This document shows positions 5,612-7,231 of a stretch of DNA of 7,231 nt, one piece after another (within the stretch, counting starts at the first letter, position 1; every line of letters starts with the position of its first letter). Position numbers and translations under genes: made by a program. The stretch is taken from NCBI GenBank assembly GCA_964524125.1, contig CAZGBY010000059.1:1-7231 (forward strand), read 5' to 3'. Below the pieces are notes generated by a model. It ran no database searches. It saw only the letters and a program-made list of their open reading frames with translations, and was not told the DNA's origin. The DNA comes from CAG-307 sp964524125 (GTDB lineage Bacteria > Bacillota_I > Bacilli_A > Acholeplasmatales > Anaeroplasmataceae).

Positions 5612-7231
5612 ATGAAAGATTTAAAAAAAGTATTAAGTTATTTAAAATATGATAAGAAAAATTTAATAATTACTATCTTACTTGTAATAATAGAATCATT
5701 TTTTGAACTTTTAATACCATTTATTATGAAAGATATAATTAATAAAGGTATAGAACAAGGTTCGCTTGATAGTATTATTAAATATGGAATTATAGTAATA
5801 GGTTGTAGTATTATTTCTATAATTACAGGACATTTATATGCAATTTATAATTCTAAAACAATCACTAATTATTCTTATAAATTAAGGATTGAATTATTTA
5901 AGCATGTAGAAGATTTCTCATTTGAAAATTTAGATAATTTTGAGACAAATTCTTTAATTACAAGACTTACAAATGATGTATCTGTTATGCAACAAACACT
6001 TGCTGGTAGTATTAGACCAATATTAAGAAGCCCTATGATGTTAATAATGGGTATTATATTATCATTTATGTTAGCACCAAGTTTAGCTTGGATATTTTTA
6101 GCTGCACTTCCTATACTTAGTTTAATATTATTTCTAATAGTAAGACATACAGCACCTAAATATGCAATATTACAAAATAATATTGATAATTTAAATTTAA
6201 TTGTAAGAGAAAATGTTACAGCTATACGAACTGTAAAAAGCTATGTAAAAGAAGATTATGAAATAGAAAAGTTTAATAATTCTAATTTAAATGTTACTAA
6301 TACTGTTACAAATACTATAAAAGTATCAGTGCTTAATGCACCAGCATTTGAAATGACTATGTATACTGTAACAGTATTATTATTAACTCTTGGGGCTAGA
6401 CTTGTAAATAATAATTCTTTACAGGTAGGTACTTTGTCTGCATTACTTTCTTATACACTTCAAGTTATAAATTCTGTAATGATGTTATCTAATATTTTTA
6501 TATTAATTAATAAAAGCTTCGCATCAGCTGCTCGTATTAATGAAGTACTTAAAGAAAAAAACACAATGGAATCACAAAAAAATTTATCTGTAACTAATTA
6601 TGATATCGAATTTAAAGATGTATTTTTTAAATATAAAAGTGAAAGTCAAAATTATGTATTAAATAATATTAATCTAATAATTCCTGAAGGCTCATCTTTA
6701 GGAATTATGGGTGGGACTGGTAGTTCTAAAACTACATTGGTTTCTTTAATATTAAGACTATATGACGTATCTAAAGGTGATATTTTTATTGGTAACAATT
6801 CAATTAAAGATTATAATTTAAAAGAACTTAGAAATTCAATTTCGATTGTTCTTCAAAATAACGTTTTATTTTCTGGTTCTATAAGATCAAATTTATTATG
6901 GGGAAATAAAAACGCAACAAATGAAGAAATTAATAAAGCTTTACGTGATGCGTGTGCATATGATTTTGTATGCAATTTACCAGGTGGCCTTGATTATGAT
7001 TTAGGACAAGCAGGGGTTAATGTATCAGGTGGACAACGCCAAAGACTTTGTATTGCGAGGTCACTTCTTAAAAAGCCTAAAATAATTATATTTGATGATT
7101 CAACATCTGCTTGTGATATGGAAACTGAACGTCAAATTTTGGAAAATATTAAAAAAATTGATGGCGTAACTTTAATTATAATTGGACAAAGAGTAAGAGC
7201 TGTTAAAGAATGTGATAATATTATTATTTTA
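5612..7231 (+). CDS. ABC exporter half-transporter with degenerate ATP site, 3' end outside window
   Basis: The first 540 aa of a fused membrane-plus-ATPase half-transporter, cut by the window edge near the end of the ATPase domain. About six membrane segments span residues 17-300 (roughly 17-39, 57-75, 140-158, 160-178, 248-266 and 275-300). The nucleotide-binding domain follows: Walker A GGTGSSKTT (367-375), Q-loop Gln415, signature VSGGQ (471-475), Walker B IIIFDD (491-496), D-loop SACD. Asp496 replaces the catalytic Glu and Gln526 (IIGQR) replaces the H-loop His. In heterodimeric exporters such as TM287/288 and BmrCD, these changes mark the subunit carrying the non-hydrolytic site, so a canonical partner gene should follow. 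The substrate cannot be told from sequence; multidrug or peptide-like export is typical. The ATG at 5612 has a modest SD (GGGAA) and lies 10 bases after recO, implying co-transcription. Confidence 0.92.
   Translation, partial: MKDLKKVLSYLKYDKKNLIITILLVIIESFFELLIPFIMKDIINKGIEQGSLDSIIKYGIIVIGCSIISIITGHLYAIYNSKTITNYSYKLRIELFKHVEDFSFENLDNFETNSLITRLTNDVSVMQQTLAGSIRPILRSPMMLIMGIILSFMLAPSLAWIFLAALPILSLILFLIVRHTAPKYAILQNNIDNLNLIVRENVTAIRTVKSYVKEDYEIEKFNNSNLNVTNTVTNTIKVSVLNAPAFEMTMYTVTVLLLTLGARLVNNNSLQVGTLSALLSYTLQVINSVMMLSNIFILINKSFASAARINEVLKEKNTMESQKNLSVTNYDIEFKDVFFKYKSESQNYVLNNINLIIPEGSSLGIMGGTGSSKTTLVSLILRLYDVSKGDIFIGNNSIKDYNLKELRNSISIVLQNNVLFSGSIRSNLLWGNKNATNEEINKALRDACAYDFVCNLPGGLDYDLGQAGVNVSGGQRQRLCIARSLLKKPKIIIFDDSTSACDMETERQILENIKKIDGVTLIIIGQRVRAVKECDNIIIL

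Noticed and set aside
1..7231. CRISPR array, tRNA or rRNA genes, and UGA-as-Trp recoding
   Set aside because: No regularly spaced conserved repeats, no tRNA-like cloverleaf or rRNA sequence was recognised, and Trp residues are all TGG with no in-frame TGA.

Overview
The window is very AT-rich, with A/T at most third codon positions, and every complete gene lies on the + strand. The gene order ybeY-cdd-era-yqzL-recO is the conserved Firmicutes/Bacilli arrangement. UGG encodes Trp, no gene has an in-frame UGA, and UGA ends two genes (the PAS/GGDEF/EAL-like gene and yqzL), so the code is standard code 11 and not the Mycoplasma code. This points to a low-GC Bacilli-related lineage, for example an uncultivated gut Mollicutes/Erysipelotrichia relative. 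That placement is inferred from composition and synteny only.

Region 1 (1-1601) is the 3' part of a signalling protein with a PAS-like domain followed by GGDEF-like and EAL-like domains. Both c-di-GMP domains have lost their signature and catalytic residues, so it is probably a non-enzymatic sensor or effector. Region 2 (1602-2900) is the accessory part. A promoter at 1613-1641 is followed by about 250 bp of repeat-bearing AT-rich DNA, then an unrecognised single-pass membrane protein whose strong Shine-Dalgarno (SD) sequence feeds a three-codon dead-end reading frame, then about 200 bp of non-coding DNA. A second promoter at 2847-2875 resembles the first over 33 bp (28 identities).

Region 3 (2901-4679) is a compact housekeeping operon. 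It holds ybeY (rRNA-processing metalloprotein), cdd (cytidine deaminase) and era (ribosome-assembly GTPase, with a TTG start overlapping cdd), closed by a hairpin terminator. The dgkA gene usually found between ybeY and cdd is absent. Region 4 (about 4783-7231) is a second unit. It holds a 45-aa YqzL-family protein, recO (recombination mediator) starting inside yqzL, and a heterodimeric-type ABC exporter half-subunit that runs off the right edge. The exporter carries the degenerate-site substitutions (Asp for the catalytic Glu, Gln for the H-loop His), which predicts a canonical partner gene just downstream.

YbeY and Era both act on 16S rRNA maturation and 30S assembly, Cdd salvages pyrimidines and RecO repairs DNA. 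The best candidates for something undescribed are the orphan membrane protein between two near-identical promoters and the inactive PAS/GGDEF/EAL protein.
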